Source: Kushneria phyllosphaerae | GTDB lineage: Bacteria > Pseudomonadota > Gammaproteobacteria > Pseudomonadales > Halomonadaceae | Assembly: GCF_900312995.1 (NCBI RefSeq) | Contig: NZ_ONZI01000003.1 | Location: forward strand, 496,001 to 560,000 | Direction: 5' to 3' | DNA length: 64,000 bases | In this document: in pieces, positions 46,731 to 56,031 of the stretch | How positions within the stretch are numbered: position 1 is the stretch's first letter | How the letters are laid out: each line of letters opens with the position of its first letter | Program-made: the position numbers and the translations under genes | Notes under the pieces: model-generated | What the model was told of the DNA's origin: nothing | Database searches by the model: none | Seen by the model: only the letters and a program-made list of their open reading frames with translations

Positions 46731-46962
46731 GTTGCGTCCTTTCATGCAGGCGGTGGCCGTATGACAGTGGGGCCATTACCATAATCGCCTCGTATTGTGC
46801 TGCCAAGGCCGGTGGCCGGCGCGCGCTTGAAAGTTTCTGGCGCAGTGCCCATAAACCTGCCAACACTTCCTTTATGGCCCGGCGCATTCCGTCTTCCCGT
46901 CACCCGAGACTGTCTGCCCTTTCCATCCGGCGGCCATGCTCATGTATTTCAAGGACAAGCCG

Positions 46963-47592
46963 ATGACCACTCAGGAGACAACGTCCGTGCCACGTTTTGA
47001 CGGCGCTGACGTCGAGCCCATCGAAGACGTACCGCTGCATCGCGGATTTTTCAATCTCGACCGCGTGGACGTGCGTCATCGCCGGTATCAGGGCGGCTGG
47101 AGCGAGACCGTCTCGCGTGAGGTGTTTCGTCATCATGACGCCGTTGGCGTGCTGTTATATGACGTGGAACGTGACGCCGTCGTGCTGGTCGAACAGTTTC
47201 GCGCCGGCGCCATGGGGCGCAATTTCAGCCCCTGGCTGCTGGAACCGGCTGCCGGTCTGATCGACTCAGATGAGTCACCGGAAGCGGTGGCCCGTCGCGA
47301 GGTACACGAAGAAACCGGATGCGAGACCGAACAGCTGATGGAGATTCACCGTTATTTCCCCAGCCCCGGGGCCTGTGATGAGTACATTACGCTGTATTGT
47401 GCGCTGGTGGATTCGACCGAGGTGGGCGGCGTACACGGGCTTGAAGAGGAGCACGAGGACATCATGGTGCGTGTGCTACCCTTCCGTGACGTCTGGGGAA
47501 TGCTGGAAAACGGTACCATCAACAATGCCATGTTATTGATTGCGCTGTACTGGCTGGCTCGTGAACGCCCGTCCCTCAGAGCAAGGAGTTAA
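46963..47592 (+). CDS. nudF: ADP-ribose pyrophosphatase
   Basis: Nudix hydrolase that splits ADP-ribose to AMP and ribose 5-phosphate, preventing nonenzymatic protein ADP-ribosylation. From ATG 46963 (AAGGAC six bases upstream) it has 209 residues, the same as E. coli NudF. The Nudix box begins at EPAAGLIDSDESPEAVARRE and ends in EETG. It is the first gene of nudF-yqiB-cpdA, an order conserved with E. coli. Confidence 0.95.
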   Translation: MTTQETTSVPRFDGADVEPIEDVPLHRGFFNLDRVDVRHRRYQGGWSETVSREVFRHHDAVGVLLYDVERDAVVLVEQFRAGAMGRNFSPWLLEPAAGLIDSDESPEAVARREVHEETGCETEQLMEIHRYFPSPGACDEYITLYCALVDSTEVGGVHGLEEEHEDIMVRVLPFRDVWGMLENGTINNAMLLIALYWLARERPSLRARS

Positions 47593-47596
47593 TCAT

Positions 47597-48046
47597 TTGA
47601 GTAGACGAACCGCTTACGTTACCGATCTCAGGACGCTACAGGCCGAGTGTACGGCCAATTTCGTGCGTCTTGACCGGCTGCTGGGCGATACCGCCGCCGG
47701 CGAGCGGGTAGAGCTGCCGCTGGCAAGCCATACCGCCCGCTTTGGCACCCTGCATCTCGAGGTTGTCGAGCGCGCACCCTACACAACGGTCGTGCGCGTT
47801 TTTCAAAGTGGCGTGCTCGATGGCATGATCGATGCGCCGCGCATGATGGTGCATCTGTATCACGACGTGCAGATGGCCGAGGTGACCGACTTTCAGCGCA
47901 AGCGCCACTTCGAGGGTCGCTATCGCTACCCTAATGCCCATATGCATCAGCCCGATGAGAAACTACAGCTCAATCGCTTTCTGGGCGAATGGCTGGAGCA
48001 CGGTCTGGCCCATGGTCACGATACCCGCATTTTTGAAACGCCCTGA
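47597..48046 (+). CDS. yqiB: DUF1249 family protein YqiB
   Basis: A 149-residue protein of the YqiB/DUF1249 family, function not established. The TTG start at 47597 (MSRRTAYVTDLRTLQAECTA when initiated with Met) has AAGGAG eight bases upstream and lies four bases after the nudF stop; the open frame further upstream overlaps nudF and is not conserved. Conserved features include PRMMVHLYHDVQMAEVTDFQ and RYRYPNAHMHQPDEK. Its position between nudF and cpdA matches E. coli. Confidence 0.9.
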   Translation: MSRRTAYVTDLRTLQAECTANFVRLDRLLGDTAAGERVELPLASHTARFGTLHLEVVERAPYTTVVRVFQSGVLDGMIDAPRMMVHLYHDVQMAEVTDFQRKRHFEGRYRYPNAHMHQPDEKLQLNRFLGEWLEHGLAHGHDTRIFETP

Positions 48047-48164
48047 GTTGCACAGCGCCTGCTGATGCGCCCTCGTTTAAATCCTCGCCCTGCTGCGCCC
48101 TCGTGTTGCGCTCTCGTGTTGACCTGATAACGTCGCCGGGAATGCCCCTTGTCAGGAGAAGGCC

Positions 48165-48914
48165 ATGTTGATCATTCAGCTGTCGGACAGCCATTTAAAG
48201 GCAGACCCCGCCGGGGTATATCGAGACGTTGAGGTGGAAGCACGACTGATCTCGATGCTGGCCGTGGTGGCTGGTTATCAGCCGGACCTGATCGTGGTCA
48301 GCGGTGACGTCAGTGATGACGGTTCATTGGCCTCCTATCAGCGCGCCGCCGGACATCTCGATGCACTGGGCTGTCGCTGGGTCTGGTTGCCCGGCAATCA
48401 TGATCATCCGGCGACCATGGCCGAGGTGCGCGCGCTGGAGCCCATCATTCATCTGGCGGGCTGGCAGATTCTGCTGCTCAACAGCTGGGTCGAGGGCGAG
48501 GAGGGCGGTCGGCTGGGCCGTCAGCAGCTGGCGCATCTGGACGCACAGCTGGCCGGTGAGGCGTCACCGGCGCTACTGGTATTGCATCATCCGCCCGTAA
48601 GCGTTGAAGCCGACTGGATGAACGAGATCGGCCTGGAAGACCGCGAAGCCTTCTGGGCCGGACCTGGCCGATCTGATCATCTGCAGGCCGTGCTGTGTGG
48701 CCACATTCATCATGAGATGACCTGTCTGCATCAGGGCGTACCGGTCATGTCGGTGCCGGCCATTGCCGCGCAGTTTGTGCCCGAAAGTCAGGAGTTTGCT
48801 GTCGATAGCCACGCCCCGGGCGGCTTTCGTCTCATACATCTGGGTGTCGATGACGCCGGGCAGCCTCGTTTATCGACGCGGGTTGAATACGTTCCGGTCC
48901 AACAGCCCGGGTAG
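48165..48914 (+). CDS. cpdA: 3',5'-cyclic AMP phosphodiesterase
   Basis: Metallophosphoesterase that hydrolyses cAMP, opposing CRP-cAMP signalling. The 249 residues carry the two-metal motifs D-S-H at the start (LSDSHLK), GDVSDDG, GNHDHP, and GHIHHEM. It ends the nudF-yqiB-cpdA cluster. In E. coli the next genes are yqiA-parE; here they are about 11 kb away. Confidence 0.93.
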   Translation: MLIIQLSDSHLKADPAGVYRDVEVEARLISMLAVVAGYQPDLIVVSGDVSDDGSLASYQRAAGHLDALGCRWVWLPGNHDHPATMAEVRALEPIIHLAGWQILLLNSWVEGEEGGRLGRQQLAHLDAQLAGEASPALLVLHHPPVSVEADWMNEIGLEDREAFWAGPGRSDHLQAVLCGHIHHEMTCLHQGVPVMSVPAIAAQFVPESQEFAVDSHAPGGFRLIHLGVDDAGQPRLSTRVEYVPVQQPG

Positions 48915-49020
48915 CAGAAAGCGTTTGCGACAACTTTTATAGCTCAAACGTCTAAAGGAAGAAACGTTGATTCTTTGACGTTATGAAGGCGGCTCGCTAA
49001 CGTGAGCGCATCTTTATTTG

Positions 49021-49042
49021 CTCGTGACGTTTTTTTCACGAG
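49021..49042. repeat. Inverted repeat upstream of cysD
   Basis: CTCGTGA at 49021-49027 and TCACGAG at 49036-49042 form a perfect 7-bp inverted repeat with an 8-base spacer containing a T-run. It is 66 bases before the cysD ATG. It could be a cpdA-side terminator (weak), a regulator site, or chance. Confidence 0.4.
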
Positions 49043-49107
49043 AACCCCCGTTTACAGCGTCATCGTCATCCGGCGATGGCGTTTGGTCATGAGAGGTTGT
49101 GATACGC

Positions 49108-50019
49108 ATGCTTTCTCCCGAGCGGCAAACACATCTGAAACAACTCGAAGCCGAGTCGATTCATATCCTTCGCGAGGTGGCGGCCGAGTTTCGCAACCCC
49201 GTCATGCTTTATTCGATCGGCAAGGACTCCTCGGTCATGCTGCATCTGGCCCGCAAGGCGTTCTATCCCGGTACACCGCCGTTCCCGCTGATGCACGTCA
49301 ACACCACGTGGAAATTCCACGAGATGATCGAGTTTCGCGATCGCATGGCGGCCGAGACTGGCATGGAGCTGATCGAGCACATCAACGAGGAAGGCCGCGA
49401 GGCGGGCATCAACCCGTTTGATCACGGCAGCTCCAAGTACACCGATGTCATGAAGACCCAGTCGCTCAAGCAGGCGCTGGACAAGTATGGCTTCGATGCC
49501 GCCTTTGGCGGCGCGCGTCGTGATGAAGAGGCCTCGCGTGCCAAGGAGCGCGTGTACTCGTTTCGCGATCAGTACCACCGCTGGGACCCGAAAAATCAGC
49601 GCCCGGAGCTGTGGAGCCTGTACAACGGCCACATCAACAAGGGCGAGTCGATTCGCGTCTTCCCGCTGTCCAACTGGACCGAGCTGGACATCTGGCAGTA
49701 CATCTATCTCGAATCGATTCCGATCGTGCCGCTGTATTACTCCGCCAAACGTCCGGTCGTCGAGCGTGATGGCACGCTGATCATGGTCGATGATGAGCGC
49801 ATGCCGCTGAATGAGGGCGAGGTGCCCGAGATGAAGTCCGTGCGTTTTCGAACGCTGGGCTGCTATCCGCTGACCGGCGCCGTGGAATCCGAGGCGGCAA
49901 CGCTTCCCGACATTATTCAGGAAATGCTCCTGACCCGTACCAGTGAACGTTCCGGGCGCGCCATCGATCACGATCAGGCCGGTTCCATGGAACGCAAGAA
50001 ACGCGAAGGTTACTTCTGA
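49108..50019 (+). CDS. cysD: Sulfate adenylyltransferase small subunit
   Basis: PP-loop ATP pyrophosphatase subunit that, with CysN, makes adenosine 5'-phosphosulfate from ATP and sulfate for cysteine synthesis. From ATG 49108 (GAGAGG upstream) it has 303 residues, one more than E. coli CysD. The nucleotide motif [17 protein letters not shown] and the C-terminal [23 protein letters not shown] (split in the family alignment at DQ) are characteristic. It is followed by cysN after seven bases. The cysteine it supplies links to gshA. Confidence 0.96.
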   Translation: MLSPERQTHLKQLEAESIHILREVAAEFRNPVMLYSIGKDSSVMLHLARKAFYPGTPPFPLMHVNTTWKFHEMIEFRDRMAAETGMELIEHINEEGREAGINPFDHGSSKYTDVMKTQSLKQALDKYGFDAAFGGARRDEEASRAKERVYSFRDQYHRWDPKNQRPELWSLYNGHINKGESIRVFPLSNWTELDIWQYIYLESIPIVPLYYSAKRPVVERDGTLIMVDDERMPLNEGEVPEMKSVRFRTLGCYPLTGAVESEAATLPDIIQEMLLTRTSERSGRAIDHDQAGSMERKKREGYF

Positions 50020-50026
50020 GGCGCAT

Positions 50027-51451
50027 ATGGCACACCAATCATCCCTGATAGCCGAAAACATCGAGGCGTATCTCAAGGAGCATGAAGCCAAGGATCTGCT
50101 GCGCTTCATTACCTGTGGCAGCGTCGATGACGGCAAGTCGACCCTGATCGGGCGACTGCTGCACGACTCGAAAATGATCTATGAAGATCAGCTGGCGGCC
50201 CTGACGCGGGATTCAAAAACCCGCGGCACCACCGGCGAGCGCGTGGATCTGGCGCTGCTGGTTGACGGGCTCCAGTCCGAACGCGAGCAGGGCATCACCA
50301 TCGATGTGGCCTATCGCTTCTTCTCGACCGACAAGCGCAAGTTCATCATCGCCGACACGCCCGGGCATGAGCAGTACACCCGCAACATGGCCACCGGTGC
50401 TTCGACGGCAAGCCTTGCGGTGATTCTGATCGATGCACGTTATGGCGTGCAGGTGCAGACGCGTCGTCACAGCTTCATCGCCGATCTTTTGGGCATTCAG
50501 CACCTGGTGATCGCGGTCAACAAGATGGACCTGGTCGAGTACTCGCAGGACCGTTTTGAAGAGATCAAGCGCGACTACCTGGGCTTTGCCGAGAACCTCA
50601 AGGCGCGCGACATCAGCTTTGTGCCCATGTCGGCGCTGGAAGGCGACAACGTCGTCAACCCGAGCGCCAACATGCCCTGGCATGACGGCGTGCCGTTGCT
50701 GGAACAGCTTGAAAACGTCGAGATTTCGCGTGATCAGAACCTGACCGATCTGCGCTTTCCGGTGCAGTACGTCAATCGTCCCAATCTGGATTTTCGCGGC
50801 TATGCCGGCACGCTTCAGGCCGGCGTACTGCGCCCGGGACAGCAGGTGAAGGTCCTGCCTTCCGGCAAGGTCTCCACGGTCGAGCGACTCGTGACCTTTG
50901 ATGGCGACCTCGATGAAGCCTGGCCCGGTCAGGCCATTACCGTCACGCTCGCCGATGAGGTGGATATCTCCCGCGGTGACTGGCTGGTGGCCTTCGACAC
51001 CGAACTGCCGATGTCCAATGCCTTTGTGGCCGACATCGTCTGGATGAACGAGCGCGAAATGACGCCCGGTCGCGGCTATGACTTCAAGCTGGCCACGCGG
51101 GATGTCAGCGGCCAGATCAGCGCCATCGATTACAGTATCGACGTCAACACGCTGGAGCATTACGATGCCGAGCGGCTGGCGCTCAACGAGATCGGCCGCT
51201 GTCAGGTCACGCTGACCCAGCCTGTGCCGGTGGATGCCTACGACACCAGCCCCGGTACCGGCAGCTTTATTGTCATCGACCGCCTGACCAATCTGACGGT
51301 CGGCGCCGGCATGATTCGCAAGGCCGCTGATAACGCCGAAGGCAGTGGCGCCGTTGACTGGCAGGCCTTTGAGGTCGAATTCAATGACCTGATCCGTCGT
51401 CACTTCCCGCACTGGGAAGCGCGTGACGTGCGCGACATCTTCAAGCGCTGA
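50027..51451 (+). CDS. cysN: Sulfate adenylyltransferase large (GTPase) subunit
   Basis: EF-Tu-like GTPase whose GTP hydrolysis drives APS synthesis by CysD. The 474 residues have the P-loop [14 protein letters not shown], switch [14 protein letters not shown] and NKMD, all at the usual positions. There is no fused CysC (APS kinase) domain, unlike in many proteobacteria. The start at ATG 50027 is seven bases after cysD; longer in-frame starts overlap cysD. A terminator follows. Confidence 0.96.
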   Translation: MAHQSSLIAENIEAYLKEHEAKDLLRFITCGSVDDGKSTLIGRLLHDSKMIYEDQLAALTRDSKTRGTTGERVDLALLVDGLQSEREQGITIDVAYRFFSTDKRKFIIADTPGHEQYTRNMATGASTASLAVILIDARYGVQVQTRRHSFIADLLGIQHLVIAVNKMDLVEYSQDRFEEIKRDYLGFAENLKARDISFVPMSALEGDNVVNPSANMPWHDGVPLLEQLENVEISRDQNLTDLRFPVQYVNRPNLDFRGYAGTLQAGVLRPGQQVKVLPSGKVSTVERLVTFDGDLDEAWPGQAITVTLADEVDISRGDWLVAFDTELPMSNAFVADIVWMNEREMTPGRGYDFKLATRDVSGQISAIDYSIDVNTLEHYDAERLALNEIGRCQVTLTQPVPVDAYDTSPGTGSFIVIDRLTNLTVGAGMIRKAADNAEGSGAVDWQAFEVEFNDLIRRHFPHWEARDVRDIFKR

Positions 51452-51473
51452 CGCTGTAGACATTGATCGATCC

Positions 51474-51500
51474 ACGCCCGGCCCTGTGCCGGGCGTTTTT
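51474..51500 (+). terminator. Rho-independent terminator of cysDN
   Basis: ACGCCCGGC, loop CCTGT, GCCGGGCGT, followed by TTTT. It is 23 bases after the cysN stop. Confidence 0.9.
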
Positions 51501-51665
51501 GCAGGTGTCTTTGCGCAGCGGCGAGGTAACCCGCGGTCAATTCGTTGGCGTGTCCGGTTTCAAATCGTTGCGTTGTCTCACTATACTCCCCCCGCTTCTC
51601 AAGCCGTCAGACAGCGTGCGCCCTGACCTGCTCGGCGTTTTTTATCGTGATGATCGGGATTGACC

Positions 51666-52820
51666 ATGAATATCGGGAAAGGGCGGGGGGTAGTGCTGGG
51701 GCTGACGGGCGGTCTGGTACTGATGCAGGCAGGCGCTGCCCGGGCGGAAGTCACGCTGTTGTCACCCACCGAGTCCCCGGAGACCGGGCTTGATCGTGTC
51801 GAGGTCAAGGTCGGCGGCAGTGTGCGGGCGCAGTATTTCAATGAACTGGGCGGGTCGGATGAGGGGAGCTACAAGCATCGCGGCTATGACGGCGGCACGC
51901 GCTTTCGGCTGCACGTCAACTATCACGTCAGTGATGATCTAACGCTTTTGAGCTATGGCGAGCTGGGCGTGAACACGGCGAAGGTCATGGGCTGGGATGA
52001 TCACTACGATCAGGATAGCTCCGATAGTGCGACGACCCGCCGACAGGTCTATTTCGGGTTTGAAAGCGACCGTTACGGCCGGCTGACCGCCGGCAAGCAG
52101 AACAGTGTCTATTACGACACCGTTGGGGTCAGCACGGACGTCTGGGATTACAACCAGTTCGCTCAGGCGCCGGGGGTGGGCATCGATGGCAGCTACGATG
52201 GCTCCTATCGTGCCCGCAAGAGCCTGCGCTACTCCAACGGCACGAAAGACTTCACGGTCTTTGCGGGCTGGCTGTTTCCCGATGATGACCTGCATCTGGA
52301 CGGACCGTTTGATTATCGCCGTCGCAGTGGCGGCTCTATCGGCTTTCGATGGCATTTGACCGATGACCTGACGCTGGGCGGGGCCTATGCCAATACCTCC
52401 GCCGAGATCAAGGGCAGCGGCGAGCAGCAGTCCTTTCGCCAGCAACTCACCGGCAGCTCCCTGACCTGGACGGGCGGTGACTGGTATCTTGCCGTGGGGG
52501 CCGGCTATTACAACGATTTCGTACCCGACCCTGCCGCCGACGGACTCAGTGATTACCTTGCCAGCGACGCCTACGGGGTGGAGTACATCGCCCGCTACAG
52601 CTTCCCGCTCGACAACGACTGGGTGCAAAGCATCAAGCCCTTCGTGGCCGGTGATCGCCTGAAGCGTCTGGGCAGCGCTGATGCCCAGAGCAACCATCAG
52701 GTGCTGGGGGTGACCACCCAGTTCAACCATGGCTTCCGCCTCGACCTTGAGCGTATCTTCGCCAACACTTCGGACAGCGAGCCCGACTCGGTACTGGCCA
52801 GACTGCGCTACGACTTCTAG
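51666..52820 (+). CDS. Gram-negative porin, second paralogue
   Basis: Outer-membrane porin of 384 residues with a Sec signal peptide (to about residue 27, ending AARA) and repeated amphipathic strands closing with a terminal phenylalanine (LARLRYDF). The VEVKVGGSVRAQYF start and YFGFESDRYGRLTAGKQNS (constriction-loop region) are porin-typical. It is quite different from the porin at 20 kb, so it probably has a distinct specificity. A TATACT at 51582-51587 could be its -10 box. The adjacent cysDN suggests but does not show a sulfur-related role. Confidence 0.88.
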   Translation: MNIGKGRGVVLGLTGGLVLMQAGAARAEVTLLSPTESPETGLDRVEVKVGGSVRAQYFNELGGSDEGSYKHRGYDGGTRFRLHVNYHVSDDLTLLSYGELGVNTAKVMGWDDHYDQDSSDSATTRRQVYFGFESDRYGRLTAGKQNSVYYDTVGVSTDVWDYNQFAQAPGVGIDGSYDGSYRARKSLRYSNGTKDFTVFAGWLFPDDDLHLDGPFDYRRRSGGSIGFRWHLTDDLTLGGAYANTSAEIKGSGEQQSFRQQLTGSSLTWTGGDWYLAVGAGYYNDFVPDPAADGLSDYLASDAYGVEYIARYSFPLDNDWVQSIKPFVAGDRLKRLGSADAQSNHQVLGVTTQFNHGFRLDLERIFANTSDSEPDSVLARLRYDF

Positions 52821-52894
52821 ATACCGCGGTACGGCGCCACTCACATGTCCGTAAACGGCCAATGTCTGAGCATCAGACGCGATATATTGGGCGC

Positions 52895-54418
52895 ATGAAC
52901 CTTGCTCCCGATATCTGCTATCAGGCTCTGGCCTCCCGCGACCGCCGCTTTGACGGCCAGTTTGTCGTCGGGGTGACATCGACCGGCATCTACTGCCGGC
53001 CGATCTGTCGTGTGCGTTGCCCGAAACCTGATCACTGTCGCTTTTTTAGCCACCCGGCCGCCGCCGAGCAGGCCGGGTTTCGGCCCTGTCTGCGCTGCCG
53101 CCCGGAACTGGCCCCGGGCCTTGCGATGATGGATGCCCGGGATCAGCTGGCACAGGCCGCCATGGTCATGATCGATAACGGCTTTCTGGATCACGATGGC
53201 AGTGATGCGCTGGCGCGCCGGATCGGGATCAGCGAGCGTCATCTGCGGCGGCTGTTCAGGGCCACGTTTGGCGTGACCATGTTCGATGTGGCCAGAACCC
53301 GGCGCCTGTTGCTGGCCAAGAGACTGTTGACCGATACCTCCCTGCCCGTCAGCGAGATTGCGCTGGCCGCGGGCTTTGGCAGCCAGCGCCGGCTGAATGC
53401 ACTTTTCCAGACCCACTATCGCATGTCGCCCGGCCGGCTTCGCCGGGGAGAGCGCGGCGGAACTGCCGACTCATCGATCACGCTGGCGATGGTCTATCAG
53501 CCGCCATTGGACTGGACGGCCATGCTCGACTTTCTGGCGCTTCGACAGGTCGAGGGGCTCGAGCAGGTCGAAGCAGGGTGCTGGCAGCGCAGTCTGATGA
53601 TCGAAAGGGACAGTGCCAGCGGGCGGACCAGGCACTCCGGCTGGATCTCCGTGGCCCATATGGCCCCGGGACAGCTGGCGCTGACCCTGCCGGTGACGCT
53701 GGTGCCGGTCATGGGGGAGGTGCTCAACATGGTACGTCACCTGTTTGATCTGGACGCGCCCATGGCGCTGGTCGAGGCGCATCTAAAGGGACTGGTGCCT
53801 GCGAGCACCGGCATCCGGGTGCCCGGCGCTGTTACCGGCTTTGAAATGGCGGTGCGTGCCATTGTTGGTCAGCAGATTACGACCGCTCGGGCACGTCGGG
53901 TGCTTACCGAACTGGTGGCTCGATTGGGCGAGCCGCTGGCGGGGCAGCCGGGACGTTACGTGTTCCCGCCGCCTGCGGTACTGGCGGCGCAGCCGCCCGA
54001 GGCCCTGATTACCCTGGGGCTGCTGCGGATTCGGGCCGAGGCGATCATCGCCGTGGCGAAAGCGATGGACAGCGGGGCGCTGGTGCTGAGCCCGGGCGCA
54101 CCGGTGGCGGAAAACATGGCAGGGCTACAGGAGATTCGCGGTATCGGTGACTGGACCGCGCAATATGTGGCCATGCGCGCGCTGGCCTGGCCGGATGCCT
54201 TTCCGGCCGGTGATCTGGTGCTCAAAAGGGCCATGGGCTGTCGCAGTGACCGGGAGGCAGCGGCCCGCTCCGCTGTCTGGTCGCCGTGGCGTGCCTATGC
54301 GGCCATTCGGCTCTGGCACGCGGCGTCATTGGCTGCCCATTCGAACCATGTCATTTTACCGTTGGGGGCGCCGGAGGCTATCGAGCCGGCGTCATTAAGC
54401 GAGGAGCTACCATCATGA
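52895..54418 (+). CDS. Ada-like/AlkA fusion: methyl-sensing regulator with 3-methyladenine glycosylase
   Basis: A three-part DNA-alkylation repair protein of 507 residues. The N-terminal Ada zinc domain has the four cysteines (IYCRPIC and FRPCLRC), of which the first accepts methyl from phosphotriesters in Ada. An AraC-type helix-turn-helix follows (about 85-185), then an AlkA-type HhH-GPD glycosylase (about 200-490) with FEMAVRAIVGQQIT and the catalytic aspartate region (GDLVLKRAM). It probably both senses methylation and excises alkylated bases. Its stop overlaps the ogt start (ATGA), so sensor, glycosylase and methyltransferase form one operon. ATG 52895 is the likely start; 52862 adds 11 residues. 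Confidence 0.92.
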   Translation: MNLAPDICYQALASRDRRFDGQFVVGVTSTGIYCRPICRVRCPKPDHCRFFSHPAAAEQAGFRPCLRCRPELAPGLAMMDARDQLAQAAMVMIDNGFLDHDGSDALARRIGISERHLRRLFRATFGVTMFDVARTRRLLLAKRLLTDTSLPVSEIALAAGFGSQRRLNALFQTHYRMSPGRLRRGERGGTADSSITLAMVYQPPLDWTAMLDFLALRQVEGLEQVEAGCWQRSLMIERDSASGRTRHSGWISVAHMAPGQLALTLPVTLVPVMGEVLNMVRHLFDLDAPMALVEAHLKGLVPASTGIRVPGAVTGFEMAVRAIVGQQITTARARRVLTELVARLGEPLAGQPGRYVFPPPAVLAAQPPEALITLGLLRIRAEAIIAVAKAMDSGALVLSPGAPVAENMAGLQEIRGIGDWTAQYVAMRALAWPDAFPAGDLVLKRAMGCRSDREAAARSAVWSPWRAYAAIRLWHAASLAAHSNHVILPLGAPEAIEPASLSEELPS

Positions 54419-54975
54419 TGGAATATGCCGTGCTGCCCTCGGCACTGGGGGATATCGTGCTGCGCGTCGAGTCGGATGATCTGACGGGCGTTTTTTTCCA
54501 TGATCAGAAGCATTTCCCGAGCTCGGCGCACAGGCCCTTTATGCCGATCAAACAGAGCCCGTCAGCGGTGATGCGTCAGGCCGGCGAGGAGATCGAAGAA
54601 TATCTCGCGGGGGCTCGACAGCGCTTTGAGCTGCCGCTGTCGCTGCCGGGCAGCCCCTTCCAGCAGCGCGTCTGGCAGCGTCTGGAAGGCATCGGGTTTG
54701 GCGAGATTCTCACCTATGGCGCGCTGGCGCGCTCGCTTGGGCTGTCTCGGGGGCATTCGCGGGCAGTGGGCAGTGCGGTCGGCCGCAATCCGGTCTCGAT
54801 GATCGTGCCCTGTCATCGTGTGCTGGCCGGCGGCGGTGCGCTTACCGGTTATGCCGGCGGGCTGGCGCGCAAGGCACATCTGCTGGCGCTGGAAGGACGC
54901 CCGGAAGGGTCAGCGGCACTCCGTCAGGTCGAGGGCGAGCATCATCTCGCCGCTGGCGTCGAACGCTTCCAGTGA
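54415..54975 (+). CDS. ogt: Methylated-DNA--protein-cysteine methyltransferase
   Basis: Suicide repair protein that moves the O6-alkyl group from guanine (or O4 of thymine) to its own cysteine. The 186 residues contain the active-site motif VPCHRV and the preceding helix-turn-helix RGHSRAVGSAVGRNPVSMI. ATG 54415 overlaps the previous stop and has GAGGAG eight bases upstream; the longer frame from 54286 is internal to the previous gene. Its last 66 bases overlap the 3' end of the convergent HemS-like gene. Confidence 0.93.
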   Translation: MMEYAVLPSALGDIVLRVESDDLTGVFFHDQKHFPSSAHRPFMPIKQSPSAVMRQAGEEIEEYLAGARQRFELPLSLPGSPFQQRVWQRLEGIGFGEILTYGALARSLGLSRGHSRAVGSAVGRNPVSMIVPCHRVLAGGGALTGYAGGLARKAHLLALEGRPEGSAALRQVEGEHHLAAGVERFQ

Positions 54976-55887
54976 GGTGGTAAGTCGCCCTTCGGGGCCA
55001 GGCCGCACAACCTGCCAGGCTTCGTTCAGGGCGCTGCTGTCGAGCGACAGGGTCAGCTGATCACTTTCAAGGCGGAGCGTATCGCGGCTGCCCTGATGGA
55101 AGTGTTTGAAACGGGCGCGATGATGATGGGCGCCGCCGGCGTGTATGAGACTGGCCCGAGTGGGCTGCGTACGCCGACAGGCCCCTGCCAGTGCCATGAT
55201 AAAGCGCTCGGGGGCCACCGATGTGCTGAAATCCCCTGCCACGGCACGGTTTGCGTCCACGCGTCGCAGCCGGTGATGCGACAGCAGCCGCGAGAAATCC
55301 TCTGCGCCGCGCAGGGCACGCCACGACGCGAGCAGTGCCGGACGATGCGCCTCCGGGCAGTCGTGGGCAATGTCGATGCAGCGGGTAAAGCCGGGGCGTT
55401 TGAGGGTGGCGAAGTATTCAAGCAGGGTCCAGCCGGAGGCTTCTGGCGTCAGGCCATACAGCTGGTGCAGCACATGGCCGAAGCGGTCGAATACCTGCAG
55501 GCAGGGCACTTCCTCAGCCGTTGGCGAGGGCCGTTCACGGGACAGGCTGACCCAGTACCAGCAGGGCAGCAGAAGCTGCATGGTCAGCGCCCGATCATTC
55601 CAGAGACTGGCATGGCGCTGATCGGCGTGAATGTGACAGCCCTCCAGCCGGCTGGACAGTGCCGCGTGCGCGCTTCGGGTCACCATCTGAACCTGGCCCA
55701 GCTGCGGCAGCATCATGACCAGATCGCAGGGCGTCAGGGCCAGTGAGTGCACCCCACGCCCCAGCCGCGAGGCCTGAATGTCCCCTTCACTACAGTCCAG
55801 CAGCGCTGCCAGCGTGCGACACTCCAGATGCGGGGCGCGCAGACGTGCTTCCTCAAACGCTTCAAACACAACGTTGGCCTGGTGCAT
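54910..55887 (-). CDS. HemS/HmuS-like heme-utilisation protein
   Basis: A 325-residue cytosolic protein with the two-repeat architecture of HemS/ChuS heme-handling proteins: an N-terminal repeat with LVMMLPQLGQVQMVTRSAHAALSSRLEG and LQVFDRFGHVLHQLYG, and a C-terminal repeat ending in TTSLEAFDASGEMMLAL. The usual WLNVLDP-FNLHLR stretch is diverged. A Fur-box-like sequence precedes it, consistent with iron control. No heme receptor or ABC importer genes are adjacent, so it is isolated from the typical hmuRSTUV cluster. Its 3' end overlaps ogt by 66 bases on the other strand. Heme degradation versus chaperoning cannot be told. Confidence 0.78.
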   Translation of the reverse strand: MHQANVVFEAFEEARLRAPHLECRTLAALLDCSEGDIQASRLGRGVHSLALTPCDLVMMLPQLGQVQMVTRSAHAALSSRLEGCHIHADQRHASLWNDRALTMQLLLPCWYWVSLSRERPSPTAEEVPCLQVFDRFGHVLHQLYGLTPEASGWTLLEYFATLKRPGFTRCIDIAHDCPEAHRPALLASWRALRGAEDFSRLLSHHRLRRVDANRAVAGDFSTSVAPERFIMALAGACRRTQPTRASLIHAGGAHHHRARFKHFHQGSRDTLRLESDQLTLSLDSSALNEAWQVVRPGPEGRLTTSLEAFDASGEMMLALDLTECR

Positions 55888-55931
55888 GCGGCAACCCTCG
55901 CAGCGTGATGGATGGATACAGGGTTTATTTT

Positions 55932-55950
55932 GCTAATGATAACCATTTGC
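55932..55950. promoter_or_regulatory. Putative Fur box
   Basis: GCTAATGATAACCATTTGC matches the 19-bp Fur consensus GATAATGATAATCATTATC at 15 positions. It is 45-63 bases before the HemS-like start codon, a normal operator position. The match is by eye. Confidence 0.7.
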
Positions 55951-56031
55951 AAAAAGCCATCAAGCAAAAACCATGCGTATCGTCCGGCAGGTCGCTGGCC
56001 CTGATCGAATGTCGAGCGTTTCAGCGCCGTG

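Noticed and set aside
49087..50136. 349-codon minus-strand open frame opposite cysD
   Set aside because: Antisense shadow; cysD on the plus strand is unambiguous.
50213..51475. 420-codon minus-strand open frame opposite cysN
   Set aside because: Antisense shadow of a conserved gene; no ribosome-binding site or recognisable motif.
51939..52979. 346-codon minus-strand open frame opposite the second porin
   Set aside because: The plus-strand frame has a signal peptide and porin strands; the minus frame has neither and also overlaps the Ada/AlkA start.
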